Assembly (NCBI RefSeq): GCF_022489035.1
Contig: NZ_JAKVTV010000005.1
Span: 124,001-188,000 of the forward strand
Reading direction: 5' to 3'
Source: Christiangramia lutea
GTDB lineage: Bacteria > Bacteroidota > Bacteroidia > Flavobacteriales > Flavobacteriaceae
Length of the DNA: 64,000 nt
Shown: positions 8,528 to 15,466 of the stretch, one piece after another
Layout of the letters: each line of letters opens with the position of its first letter
Numbering within the stretch: the first letter of the stretch is position 1
The notes under the pieces: generated by a model
What the model was told of the DNA's origin: nothing
The model's input: the letters and a program-made list of their open reading frames with translations, nothing else
Databases searched by the model: none
Position numbers and translations under genes: made by a program

Positions 8528-9151
8528 ATGCCCTTAAAAAGAGCGATCTCAGTAGACGAGATGTATAAAATGAAATTTGAAGAAATGCCGTTTGAAGGCG
8601 AATGGTTAGAAAGCTTCGGAAAACCTGAAAGATCTGGAGTATGGATCATCTGGGGACAATCCGGGAACGGTAAAACCGATTTTGCTATCAAAACAGCTAA
8701 AAACCTTACCAAATTCGGAAGAGTAGCTTATAACACCCTTGAGGAAGGCGCTCGTAAAAGTTTCCAACTCGCATGCAAGCGTAACCATATGCACCATGTA
8801 AAAGGAAAATTCATCATTCTCCAGGAAGGAATAGAAGATCTTGAAAAAAGACTCAATAAGCGAAAAGCACCTAACGTGGTGATCATCGATTCCTTTCAGT
8901 ATACCGGACTCACCAAAACCGAATACAAGAGACTTAAAGCCAAATATCCTAAAACCCTTTTCATCTTCATTTCCCATGCTGAAGGAAAACAACCTGAAGG
9001 CCGTGCGGCAAAGTTTGTACGCTACGATGCCGATGTAAAGATTCGAGTGGAAGGATACAGAGCCTATGTCACGAGTAGATATGGAGGCGGTGAACCCTTT
9101 ACCATCTGGGCTGAAGGTGCAGCCGAAGCCAGTGCAGACATCAAACCTTAA
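8528..9151 (+). CDS. RecA-like P-loop ATPase
   Basis: 207 aa. Walker A is GQSGNGKT (43-50) and Walker B PNVVIIDS (115-122), followed by TLFIFISHAEGK, a pattern of RecA/RadA/DnaB-type cores. It has little beyond the ATPase core. Sak4-type single-strand annealing ATPases of phages have this size and shape, so a role in recombination or replication restart after transposition is possible. Mu has no counterpart at this place. Function is not proven. Confidence 0.7.
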   Translation: MPLKRAISVDEMYKMKFEEMPFEGEWLESFGKPERSGVWIIWGQSGNGKTDFAIKTAKNLTKFGRVAYNTLEEGARKSFQLACKRNHMHHVKGKFIILQEGIEDLEKRLNKRKAPNVVIIDSFQYTGLTKTEYKRLKAKYPKTLFIFISHAEGKQPEGRAAKFVRYDADVKIRVEGYRAYVTSRYGGGEPFTIWAEGAAEASADIKP

Positions 9152-9155
9152 AAAC

Positions 9156-9494
9156 ATGAAAAAGCTAATTCAACTTATGCTGGAAATTTCAGCAGACAAC
9201 TACGAGAAAATGATCATAAACCACTACCACCAGTGGTGCCTTATGCACAGCCATGAGGAAAACGACTGCCAGAAGCTATTGGCGAATCCGCAGCTGTTCA
9301 ACTGGTGGCAGACCGAGTACAACCGCTTGCAGCGAAAGTTCATCAAAAGAGCTTACGAATTCCATACAAAGGCAGATAAGCTGGTATTAAGAAAATACCA
9401 TGCAGAGATCGTGGCCCAGGTAAAGGATTTCTACTGCAAACCGCTTTTAAGCAAAGCCCGAAAACAAGAACCAATAACACCTCAATTCAATTAG
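9156..9494 (+). CDS. Hypothetical early protein, 112 aa
   Basis: Start chosen at the ATG at 9156, four bases after the ATPase stop; the frame is open further left but would overlap that gene. Helical, charged, no family recognised. The sequence has HYHQWCLMHSHEENDC, with clustered His and Cys that might bind a metal. Lies in the tightly packed early operon. Confidence 0.6.
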   Translation: MKKLIQLMLEISADNYEKMIINHYHQWCLMHSHEENDCQKLLANPQLFNWWQTEYNRLQRKFIKRAYEFHTKADKLVLRKYHAEIVAQVKDFYCKPLLSKARKQEPITPQFN

Positions 9495-9495
9495 T

Positions 9496-9804
9496 ATGAA
9501 CAAAAACACCCACACCGGACCTATCAGCGATCAAGATAAGATCTACGCTCTAAAACGCAGGATCATCGACCTTAAACTGGTTTTAGGATGGTCTCTGGAA
9601 AACGGCGGACTTACCACCGGACAAAGAACCTGCCTGCACCAGGAATGCGCAGGATCTCTTAAACAGATCTCGGCCATAGAAAACGATTCTCCTTACCAGG
9701 GCATAGATGGTTATAAGATCGCGCAGGATCTTGAGCAGAAAGTGACTCATATCCTCCGGGTGATCGATAACACGGGGTGGGTGAAACAGGAAGTAAAATA
9801 TTAA
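9496..9804 (+). CDS. Hypothetical early protein, 102 aa
   Basis: Starts one base after the previous stop. Contains two Cys (TCLHQEC). Predominantly helical. Not recognised. Its place in an unbroken operon with Mu-type replication genes is the only clue. Confidence 0.6.
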   Translation: MNKNTHTGPISDQDKIYALKRRIIDLKLVLGWSLENGGLTTGQRTCLHQECAGSLKQISAIENDSPYQGIDGYKIAQDLEQKVTHILRVIDNTGWVKQEVKY

Positions 9805-9822
9805 CTCAACTATATCTTAATT

Positions 9823-10098
9823 ATGAACACAGTACAACCAAATGTACCGGGAGTAAACGTCCCACAACTACAAACCAGAAGGTTTACAGAAAGTCTTAAC
9901 GAGATCATCGTGCCTAAGCATGATTCCAAACTCAAATTTGAAAAAGGCATTCTGGTAGCCGCCAAAGCCAATACCAACAGACCGCTTAACTCGGCTACGC
10001 TAAACCACCTGATCTATTTCGCTGATAGCTGGAACCAGGAACTTAGCCTTACCAGATCTGGCGAAGGAATACGAATCGAATTTAAAATCAAGAAATAA
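9823..10098 (+). CDS. Hypothetical early protein, 91 aa
   Basis: Proline- and Val-rich N-terminus (NVPGVNVPQLQTRRF) followed by a compact mixed alpha/beta segment. No family recognised. Co-directional and close to both neighbours. Confidence 0.55.
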   Translation: MNTVQPNVPGVNVPQLQTRRFTESLNEIIVPKHDSKLKFEKGILVAAKANTNRPLNSATLNHLIYFADSWNQELSLTRSGEGIRIEFKIKK

Positions 10099-10100
10099 CT

Positions 10101-10226
10101 ATGGAAACCGAAAATCAAGAAACGGAGATATCAGAATTTGAAGGCTATAAAGGATGTGCCTTAGTGATCCTTTCCTTCTTCGTAGGATTATCTCTTCTAA
10201 TCGCAGCAATAGGATATTTCAGTTAA
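10101..10226 (+). CDS. Small single-pass membrane protein, 41 aa
   Basis: Reads METENQETEISEFEGYKG, then a hydrophobic segment of about 20 residues (ALVILSFFVGLSLLIAAIGY) at the C-terminus. The start lies two bases after the previous stop, and the next gene follows after 17 bp. One acidic N-terminal tail and one membrane span. Function unknown; small phage membrane proteins can alter host envelope or exclude other phages. Confidence 0.6.
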   Translation: METENQETEISEFEGYKGCALVILSFFVGLSLLIAAIGYFS

Positions 10227-10243
10227 CACTCAAATCATAAAAA

Positions 10244-10900
10244 ATGGAAACACTAGAAAAACAAAAATCAGCCGCTGAGATGAGTTCACAGGAACTTGAA
10301 CAGCTACTTCAGCAACGCCGGGAAAAAGAGAAGGCCGAGCAGGAAAAGGAAAAAAAGCAGTACGAAAAAGACAAGCAGGATTTTGTACAGCATTCCGGTT
10401 CCAAGTTCAAGCAGCTTCACAACGAAATGAAAGAACTGAAGGATTACACCATTGCCGAGGCCAATAAGCTGTATGAGCGCATGTATAAGGTGGAAGGGAA
10501 AGAGCCGAAAGAAACCAAGTCTTTCACGCTTAAGAATAACGATGATACGGTAAAGGTTACTGTAGATCGCCAGGAGCGTTTTGAGTTTACCGAGGAAGCT
10601 ATTGTGCATATAGATTCTATTAAAGAACTGTTCAAAGAGAAATATGCTAATCGCAATAAGAAGTTATACGGTTATCTGGATGAACTTCTTATAAAAGGTA
10701 AAACCGGTGAATATGATCCAAAATTGATTGTAAAGATCCGTAGAAAGGCAATTCAATTGGATGATGAAGAAATGCTAGATCTCATTAATAAGCTTTCTGG
10801 ATGCCAGCGAATGAGAGATACAGCCCTTTACTGTCGATTATATATCCGAAGTGATAAAGGAAAATGGGAAGATGTTTCCCTGCAATTCTCAAGCCTGTAA
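10244..10900 (+). CDS. DUF3164 family protein
   Basis: 218 aa. A charged coiled coil (residues 1-60, rich in Glu, Lys and Gln) is followed by the DUF3164 core with IDSIKELFKEKYANRNKKLYGYLDELL and the C-terminal region CQRMRDTALYCRLYIR. DUF3164 is found in the early region of many Mu-like phages. Its biochemical role is not known. Likely cytoplasmic. Confidence 0.8.
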   Translation: METLEKQKSAAEMSSQELEQLLQQRREKEKAEQEKEKKQYEKDKQDFVQHSGSKFKQLHNEMKELKDYTIAEANKLYERMYKVEGKEPKETKSFTLKNNDDTVKVTVDRQERFEFTEEAIVHIDSIKELFKEKYANRNKKLYGYLDELLIKGKTGEYDPKLIVKIRRKAIQLDDEEMLDLINKLSGCQRMRDTALYCRLYIRSDKGKWEDVSLQFSSL

Positions 10901-10965
10901 AATGAATTATCAACAAATGATAGATGGCCATATCGCCAGTATCAAATTTAAAAACTCCCCCGAAA

Positions 10966-11154
10966 ATGAGTGTAGAAATAATACAGGAAACAGACAGAGA
11001 TCTAAAAGTGAACGGCAAGAAAGTATCCCAGGACATGGACGGCATGTGGAAGGGACTTCAGGAACTCACTGATACCGAAAAAAGGTTTCTGGGCGAATAC
11101 ATTATGTGTATGGAAATTTCCTCGGCCCCACTGAATGCAACCTTTACCGTATAA
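10966..11154 (+). CDS. Hypothetical small protein, 62 aa
   Basis: Starts MSVEIIQETDRDLKVNGKKV and is acidic. No family recognised. A second frame from ATG 10902 overlaps it (56 codons), but after about 23 codons that frame turns into an Arg/Gly/His-rich shadow. The first 64 bp after DUF3164 are therefore not clearly assigned. Confidence 0.5.
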   Translation: MSVEIIQETDRDLKVNGKKVSQDMDGMWKGLQELTDTEKRFLGEYIMCMEISSAPLNATFTV

Positions 11155-11156
11155 GC

Positions 11157-11306
11157 ATGGAAGATCCATTCTTTGAGACATAGCCCTGGCAAAAGGAAAA
11201 GGCAGAGAAAGCCCTGAAGATCGCCAAAGAGAATGAAGCAAAGAAGATGAAGGAAGGTGCCAAGTACCTCCGGGTTGACAGAAAGACCTGGAAACTGAAA
11301 AATTGA
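11157..11306 (+). pseudogene. Small ORF interrupted by an in-frame amber codon
   Basis: ATG at 11157 begins MEDPFFET, then TAG at 11181-11183. The same frame continues as PWQKEKAEKALKIAKENEAKK and on to VDRKTWKLKN before TGA at 11304. The 40-codon continuation is protein-like and has no ATG until well inside it. A single C-to-T change in CAG would explain the stop. It may be a decayed gene or depend on readthrough. It starts two bases after the previous stop, as a true operon gene would. Confidence 0.5.
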
Positions 11307-11312
11307 AATTAA

Positions 11313-11422
11313 ACCCACGTGGCGGAATTGGTAGACGCTATTAGTAGGCTATCCTTGAGGGTGCGCAGTTAAATAATCCCTCTCGCTGTAAGATAGTGCA
11401 GGTTCGAGTCCTGCCGTGGGAA
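11313..11422 (+). tRNA. tRNA-Leu-like element with an abnormal central domain
   Basis: The acceptor stem pairs 6 of 7 (11314-11319 with 11415-11420). The Leu-type D arm GCGG-loop-ACGC (11322-11338, loop with GGTAGA) is intact. The T arm GCAGG TTCGAGT CCTGC (11398-11414) is perfect. Between D and T arms there are 59 nt instead of about 33, and no 5-bp stem with a 7-nt loop forms there. A segment CTATCCTTGAGGG recalls the tRNA-Leu(GAG) anticodon arm, but its 3' partner is displaced: CTATC (11349-11353) pairs with GATAG (11392-11396), enclosing a GAGGG/CCCTC helix (11357-11361/11378-11382). No CCA is encoded. It is either a degenerate tRNA or an unusual tRNA-like RNA. A hairpin (11435-11450) follows. 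Confidence 0.5.
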
Positions 11423-11495
11423 CTAAGGATGCTACCCGCATCAATGCGGGTTGGTTCTACAACCTTATAAACACTCAATATAAGCTTACCGACTT

Positions 11496-11924
11496 ATGAA
11501 AGCAACGAAAGAACAGAAACAAGCCATTTACCGGCTTTGCGGGTATCAAAAGGATACCAAAGAAGAATATGTGCAATGGGTTACCGGCGATGTAAATAAG
11601 ACCAGTACCAACGATCTCAGCTTTGAACAGGCGAATAAGATCATTAAGCAAGCCGGTGGTACTCCTTATAAAAATAAGACCGATAACTGGGCCTTTTTTA
11701 ATAAGGATAACGGAAAACATAAATACATCCTTTCCCTTTGCCGCCAGTTAGACTGGACCACTCCAGATGAACGCTTTGGAAAAGTGGTAGACCTTAACCG
11801 ACTGAGCGAATGGTTAAAGAGCGATAAATCACCGGTTAAAAAGCCCTTAAAGAAGATGAATGCCAGGGAATGCAGTAAGATCATTACCGCCCTGGAAGGA
11901 ATGATAGATACAAAATTCAAATAA
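11496..11924 (+). CDS. GemA-like regulatory protein (Mu gp16 / DUF1018)
   Basis: 142 aa. Starts with the typical ATKEQKQAIYRLCGY and has the segment GKHKYILSLCRQLDWTTPDERFGKVVDLNRLSEWL seen in GemA-type proteins. In Mu, GemA affects host gene expression, DNA relaxation and division. Part of the early/middle operon; its stop overlaps the next start (TAATG). The 189 bp before it hold the tRNA-like element. Confidence 0.8.
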   Translation: MKATKEQKQAIYRLCGYQKDTKEEYVQWVTGDVNKTSTNDLSFEQANKIIKQAGGTPYKNKTDNWAFFNKDNGKHKYILSLCRQLDWTTPDERFGKVVDLNRLSEWLKSDKSPVKKPLKKMNARECSKIITALEGMIDTKFK

Positions 11925-12049
11925 TGAAATGTACCCACCCTAAAGATCCGGTTATAAAAGTGATTGGATCTAACTGCACCTGCGAGGTGACCGTAAAAGC
12001 CTGCCCAGATTGCGGAAAACATTTAAGTGAACCTGAAACCGATTGTTAA
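11924..12049 (+). CDS. Small zinc-ribbon-like protein, 41 aa
   Basis: MKCTHPKDPVIKVIGSNCTC, then VKACPDCGKHLSEPETDC. Seven cysteines, including CTC and CPDC pairs, point to a treble-clef or zinc ribbon. Start overlaps the gemA stop by one base. Not recognised beyond that. Confidence 0.6.
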   Translation: MKCTHPKDPVIKVIGSNCTCEVTVKACPDCGKHLSEPETDC

Positions 12050-12051
12050 TC

Positions 12052-12189
12052 ATGGAAAGAGAAAAAAGATGCCCCACTTGCAATGGTAAATGGCCTACCT
12101 ATATGGGCTGTTCCAGAAGTTGGAAAGAGGAGCTTCATTGCTATGGATGTGGAAAGCCTGTTGAAAACTGTAAATGTTCCAGAATATGA
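12052..12189 (+). CDS. Small zinc-finger-like protein, 45 aa
   Basis: Cys pairs CPTC and CYGC, then CKC near the C-terminus, in a 45-aa protein. The stop overlaps the next start (ATGA). It follows another Cys-rich mini-protein, so two consecutive metal-binding peptides are encoded. Confidence 0.6.
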   Translation: MEREKRCPTCNGKWPTYMGCSRSWKEELHCYGCGKPVENCKCSRI

Positions 12190-12467
12190 CTTACGAACAG
12201 AAATTAAGAGAAAATAAGCGGCTTTTAGAGAATTACGTGGCTTTTCTAAGTGAATGCACCACCTACGAGGACAGGTTAAAGCTAAGCAGCGAAATAGGCC
12301 GCCTGAACGATCAAAACAAGCAAATAGAGAAAATGGAATACCAGTATACCAAAAAGGATATATCTGATACAAAAATCGAGACCAACGCCATTTTTTGGGG
12401 AGTAAAAGTTAACCCGGTAGAGCCATTAAACACTTTTAAAAGAAAAAAAGACAAAGTAGCACTATGA
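12186..12467 (+). CDS. Hypothetical coiled-coil protein, 93 aa
   Basis: Start taken at ATG 12186, which overlaps the previous TGA as ATGA; an ATG four codons earlier is possible. Helical and charged (EQKLRENKRLLENYVAFLSE). Overlaps the next gene by four bases. Function unknown. Confidence 0.6.
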   Translation: MTYEQKLRENKRLLENYVAFLSECTTYEDRLKLSSEIGRLNDQNKQIEKMEYQYTKKDISDTKIETNAIFWGVKVNPVEPLNTFKRKKDKVAL

Positions 12468-12802
12468 AAATAGAATTAAAACTAAGCACCGATACGCTTA
12501 TGGCGGCTAACAAGATCCTGAAAGAAGTCTATAACCTTCCGGTTTCCTGTGTAAGCCGTGAGAATGTGTATAAGAGTATCGGGATGGATCTGGCAGATAA
12601 GTTTGACAGTAAGTGCAAGGCGCAAATTCGCAAAGCCAACCTGTTCGAAAATAAAAAGGTGAAGCTCACTTTAAAATATCATGAAGCCTGGGCACTCGAA
12701 GCTCTTATTGCCGACCTCACCGATCAGCTTATTGAAAACAACGAATACCAGCGCAGCCTGTTATTCACCTTAAGAAGTACCATACATCAAAAATTAGCAT
12801 AA
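12464..12802 (+). CDS. Hypothetical early protein, 112 aa
   Basis: Reads as helical with a central lysine-rich part (KCKAQIRKANLFENKKVKL). Coupled to both neighbours by 4-bp and 1-bp overlaps. No family recognised. Confidence 0.6.
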   Translation: MKIELKLSTDTLMAANKILKEVYNLPVSCVSRENVYKSIGMDLADKFDSKCKAQIRKANLFENKKVKLTLKYHEAWALEALIADLTDQLIENNEYQRSLLFTLRSTIHQKLA

Positions 12803-13257
12803 TGGACGAACAATTCACAACCTATACCGTTACCGGAAAGAATTCACCTATTGTATGGCAGTTTAAATATCATTTAAACGGTCTTTTAGCCGAGTTTAAA
12901 CTGCTGGAAGGCGAACTGGACGCCAAGCAGATCAACTGGTTATTTGTAAAGGGAAAATTCCCCTACCGTGAAGACCAGATCAAGCAATGGAATACGATCC
13001 CGGAATTCGATATTAAAATAGGAGAGCCAGATCTTAGTTTCGATTCTTTCTGGAATGCCTATGGCAACAAAGTGGGAAAAAAGAAGATGGCAGAGAATAC
13101 CTGGAAGAAACTATCTAAAGCCGATAAGCTTAAAGCCCTGGAAGCCATCAAGCATTACAATAATTACCTGAGCAGAAAGCACGGCATAGATAAAGCACAT
13201 CCCACTACCTACCTAAACCAGGAATATTACCATAACGAATGGAAATCTGCAGTATAA
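12802..13257 (+). CDS. Phage protein with a replication-initiator-like C-terminal region
   Basis: 151 aa. The second half, SFWNAYGNKVGKKKMAENTW, followed by HPTTYLNQEYYHNEW, resembles the C-terminal module of phage replication and DnaT/DnaD-like proteins (FWxAYPxKxGKK ... AHPTTWLNQ). In them it is thought to contact DNA or helicase loaders. This is pattern likeness only. Last gene of the overlapping cluster. Confidence 0.55.
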   Translation: MDEQFTTYTVTGKNSPIVWQFKYHLNGLLAEFKLLEGELDAKQINWLFVKGKFPYREDQIKQWNTIPEFDIKIGEPDLSFDSFWNAYGNKVGKKKMAENTWKKLSKADKLKALEAIKHYNNYLSRKHGIDKAHPTTYLNQEYYHNEWKSAV

Positions 13258-13288
13258 AGCATTATTAATTTAACTCAAACTTAAAAAA

Positions 13289-13840
13289 ATGACATTATCA
13301 TTCTCTCAAAAATGGCCTAAATCATTATCTAAACATATGCCCAGGCCAACTACACTATTTCCTTTTAAGGTTCTTAAATCACTTGAAGAAGAATATCCAG
13401 AAGCCATGCATGCTTTTAAAATGCGAACCTTCTTTAGTTATGATCGCTTCGAAGGATTCTACTCAGGTATAATGCAAAGCGTATACCCCAAATTGCATAC
13501 AATAAGGGAAGACAAAGGCGATAACTGGAAAGCAGGCCGGGATATTCACTTTGTGATCAATAACCGTTCAAAGAACCGCTACCAGTTTGCACCGGTTATC
13601 ACGGCAGTAAGTATCCAGAAAATTGAGATTAAATACATCCCGCTTTCTAAACCACTGGGCGAAATGAGACCTTTTGTAAAGATCGATGATAAACTCATCT
13701 TCGGAATAGATGGTTACGATGACGGCAGAATGACCGAATTGGCAATAAACGATGGCTTCGATTCAAAAGAAGATTTCTTTGCCTGGTTTAATGCTGACTT
13801 TATCGGAAAGATCATTCACTGGACTAACCTTAAATACTAA
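13289..13840 (+). CDS. Hypothetical protein, possibly ASCH/PUA-like
   Basis: 183 aa. The segment KLHTIREDKGDNWKAGRDIHF recalls the ASCH/PUA-like motif (xHTIR ... W..G..I.). RNA or modified-base binding would follow if correct, but support is weak. It ends 16 bp before a lipoprotein gene. Confidence 0.5.
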   Translation: MTLSFSQKWPKSLSKHMPRPTTLFPFKVLKSLEEEYPEAMHAFKMRTFFSYDRFEGFYSGIMQSVYPKLHTIREDKGDNWKAGRDIHFVINNRSKNRYQFAPVITAVSIQKIEIKYIPLSKPLGEMRPFVKIDDKLIFGIDGYDDGRMTELAINDGFDSKEDFFAWFNADFIGKIIHWTNLKY

Positions 13841-13856
13841 TCTAAACCAAAACCCA

Positions 13857-14306
13857 ATGAAATCACTATTACAACCCCTTTTTAAAGCGATCACTTTTTT
13901 ACTGTTTATCATTATCATTTGCGCCCTTATTGGCTGCGATAAAGACCCGGTACGATGGGACAATCATTATATACATTTCTACCCGGAAAGAATGGACGTG
14001 CTGTATGTACGCCACGGAAATACCAAATTCCATAAAGAAGACAATGGCGATAATTACCAGGTAGAATATAGCGAGTTCGAGCAGGACGGGATTAGGATGT
14101 TTCGCCTTAGCGTAACCTCTTTTCAACATGATATTCACTATGCCTGGTTCGATGGATTTTATAACCTCGATAAATACGGCGAAAAGGATATGGAAAAAGA
14201 GATCGAATGGAAAAAGGAATACCGCAGCTTCTCGGCCACTGGCAGACTCCTTGAAAGCGAATATTACGAGATCAGCCTTACCAGGGATAAATTTGAAAAG
14301 CGATAA
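13857..14306 (+). CDS. Phage-encoded lipoprotein, 149 aa
   Basis: Start at ATG 13857 gives a clean lipoprotein signal: a short charged N-terminus, a hydrophobic core (FLLFIIIICALIGC) and a lipobox ALIGC with Cys about residue 27. The frame is open upstream but lies inside the previous gene. The mature part is rich in aromatic and charged residues with no known family. Lipoproteins made by prophages are often superinfection-exclusion or conversion factors; that is a suggestion only. Confidence 0.65.
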   Translation: MKSLLQPLFKAITFLLFIIIICALIGCDKDPVRWDNHYIHFYPERMDVLYVRHGNTKFHKEDNGDNYQVEYSEFEQDGIRMFRLSVTSFQHDIHYAWFDGFYNLDKYGEKDMEKEIEWKKEYRSFSATGRLLESEYYEISLTRDKFEKR

Positions 14307-14308
14307 TT

Positions 14309-14485
14309 ATGATAGATAAAGAATATTTAGACAAGTTAAAGGATGAAGATTATATAGCCTGGGACAGTTTAGTAAATGACCCGATGATTGTTGGTAGTGA
14401 TTCCGGTACAGGTATAATTTTACCTGTAATAGTTATGATCATTTTAATAGGTTTGATTATTGCCGGTTTTATTGGATTATTATAG
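14309..14485 (+). CDS. Small membrane protein, 58 aa
   Basis: Acidic N-terminal half (MIDKEYLDKLKDEDYIAWDS), then a glycine-containing hydrophobic segment of about 25 residues to the C-terminus (ILPVIVMIILIGLIIAGFIG). Starts two bases after the lipoprotein stop and ends inside a terminator. Function unknown; possibly works with the lipoprotein. Confidence 0.6.
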   Translation: MIDKEYLDKLKDEDYIAWDSLVNDPMIVGSDSGTGIILPVIVMIILIGLIIAGFIGLL

Positions 14486-14507
14486 AGGGGATTCTTCCCC
14501 TCTTTTC
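14484..14507 (+). terminator. Terminator after the early operon
   Basis: AGAGGGG (14484-14490) / CCCCTCT pair around ATTCTT, followed by TTT. It overlaps the stop codon of the 58-aa membrane protein. Confidence 0.7.
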
Positions 14508-14536
14508 ATTTATTGAAAAAACAGTATCTTAGAACT

Positions 14537-15181
14537 ATGAAAAAATTACTAGTCTTAGCATTTGTCTTATTTAGTTTTCAGGTATTCGCACAGCAAGTCG
14601 ACGTGCAGGAGCTTATCCAAAGGGCTGAAGTAAAGCTTCAGGAAGATCCGGCCTCTTCAGAAGCCAGGAAGTATTTAAGGATCGCCCTGGAAAGCGAACC
14701 AATGCACGAACAGGCCAACTACCTGCTGGCAAAATCACATCTTACCGAAGGGCCTAGCCATTATGTAACCGGGTATATAGATAAAGCGATTGAAGCCGCG
14801 CCACAAAACACCGCTTACCGTTGGATAAGGGTTCAGGCGTTAATGGGCCAGATGAATATGTTTTCTGGAGTGCGTACTAAGATGATCGATAAAGCCCAGG
14901 CAGATCTTGACTTCCTTGTGGAGAAAAACGACAATAAGGGAAAAGCCTTTTTATTAAAGGGAATCCTGTATAATGAACTGGGTGACGAATGGAAATATAA
15001 ACTTGCCGATGAGCAGAGCGAGAAAGAGACCAATTACAAAACCGCTAAAGCATATTACCAGAAAGCCCTTGATTATATAGACAAAGCCGTTAGCATCGAT
15101 AAGAAGTACAGCGCAATGGTAGATACCAGGGCGATAGAGTTCAAGATGAGCCAGCTTAACAACAAAATTGCCCAACTTTAG
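14537..15181 (+). CDS. Secreted TPR-like protein
   Basis: 214 aa from ATG 14537. The N-terminus MKKLLVLAFVLFSFQVFAQQ is a signal peptide with a probable cut after FAQ. The rest is alpha-helical with TPR-like repeats (EARKYLRIALESEP, KAKAYYQKALDYIDKAVSID). Such exported repeat proteins are common in Bacteroidota chromosomes and unusual in phage cores, so this may be lysogen-expressed cargo. It stands alone between two terminators. Confidence 0.7.
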   Translation: MKKLLVLAFVLFSFQVFAQQVDVQELIQRAEVKLQEDPASSEARKYLRIALESEPMHEQANYLLAKSHLTEGPSHYVTGYIDKAIEAAPQNTAYRWIRVQALMGQMNMFSGVRTKMIDKAQADLDFLVEKNDNKGKAFLLKGILYNELGDEWKYKLADEQSEKETNYKTAKAYYQKALDYIDKAVSIDKKYSAMVDTRAIEFKMSQLNNKIAQL

Positions 15182-15204
15182 TTTAACATTTATATAAAAT
15201 GCTG

Positions 15205-15230
15205 AAAGCCCCTCCTGTAGGGGCTTTTTT
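15205..15230 (+). terminator. Strong rho-independent terminator
   Basis: AAAGCCCC (15205-15212) / GGGGCTTT (15220-15227) with a 7-nt loop and a run of six T. Confidence 0.85.
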
Positions 15231-15238
15231 AATTTAGG

Positions 15239-15269
15239 TTGCGCGGTATTAAGAAAGCTTTTACATTTG
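15239..15269 (+). promoter_or_regulatory. Consensus Bacteroidota promoter
   Basis: TTG (15239-15241), a 20-nt spacer, and TACATTTG (15262-15269), a full match to TTG-N19/20-TAnnTTTG. It is placed to drive the 60-aa protein that starts at 15284 and is as good as the tRNA-His promoter in this window. Confidence 0.8.
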
Positions 15270-15283
15270 TAGTATCTACTACT

Positions 15284-15466
15284 ATGGCAAGAGATCCTAA
15301 CCTACACGCTCGTCGAAAGAATATGGTTCTTTCGTTTTATAAAAAGCTTGATAGCGTCTATGAGCATGGCGTTAAAAAACACACTACCATCTGGTGCATC
15401 CATGAGACCGCCGAAAAGTTCTTTCTGGCTCCTAAAACGGTTGAAGGATATGTGTATGGCGGCTAA
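15284..15466 (+). CDS. Small HTH-like protein, candidate late-gene regulator
   Basis: 60 aa, basic N-terminus (MARDPNLHARRKNM), then a helix-turn-helix-like C-terminal half (HETAEKFFLAPKTVEGYVYG). It has a strong private promoter and faces the end of the leftward late operon, overlapping its last gene by four bases. Mu places its activators Mor and C between early and late genes; this protein has that position and is small. It lacks clear Mor/C homology by eye, so the role is inference. Confidence 0.5.
   Translation: MARDPNLHARRKNMVLSFYKKLDSVYEHGVKKHTTIWCIHETAEKFFLAPKTVEGYVYGG

Noticed and set aside
8606-9157. 183-codon frame opposite the RecA-like ATPase
   Set aside because: Antisense shadow of a gene with clear Walker motifs; Phe/Ser-rich composition typical of such shadows.
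10902-11072. 56-codon frame after DUF3164
   Set aside because: Only the first 23 codons look protein-like; the rest overlaps the better 62-aa gene and is an Arg/Gly/His-rich shadow.
12174-12185. Upstream ATG for the 93-aa protein
   Set aside because: The ATG at 12186 overlaps the previous stop as ATGA, the coupling pattern used by the neighbouring genes.
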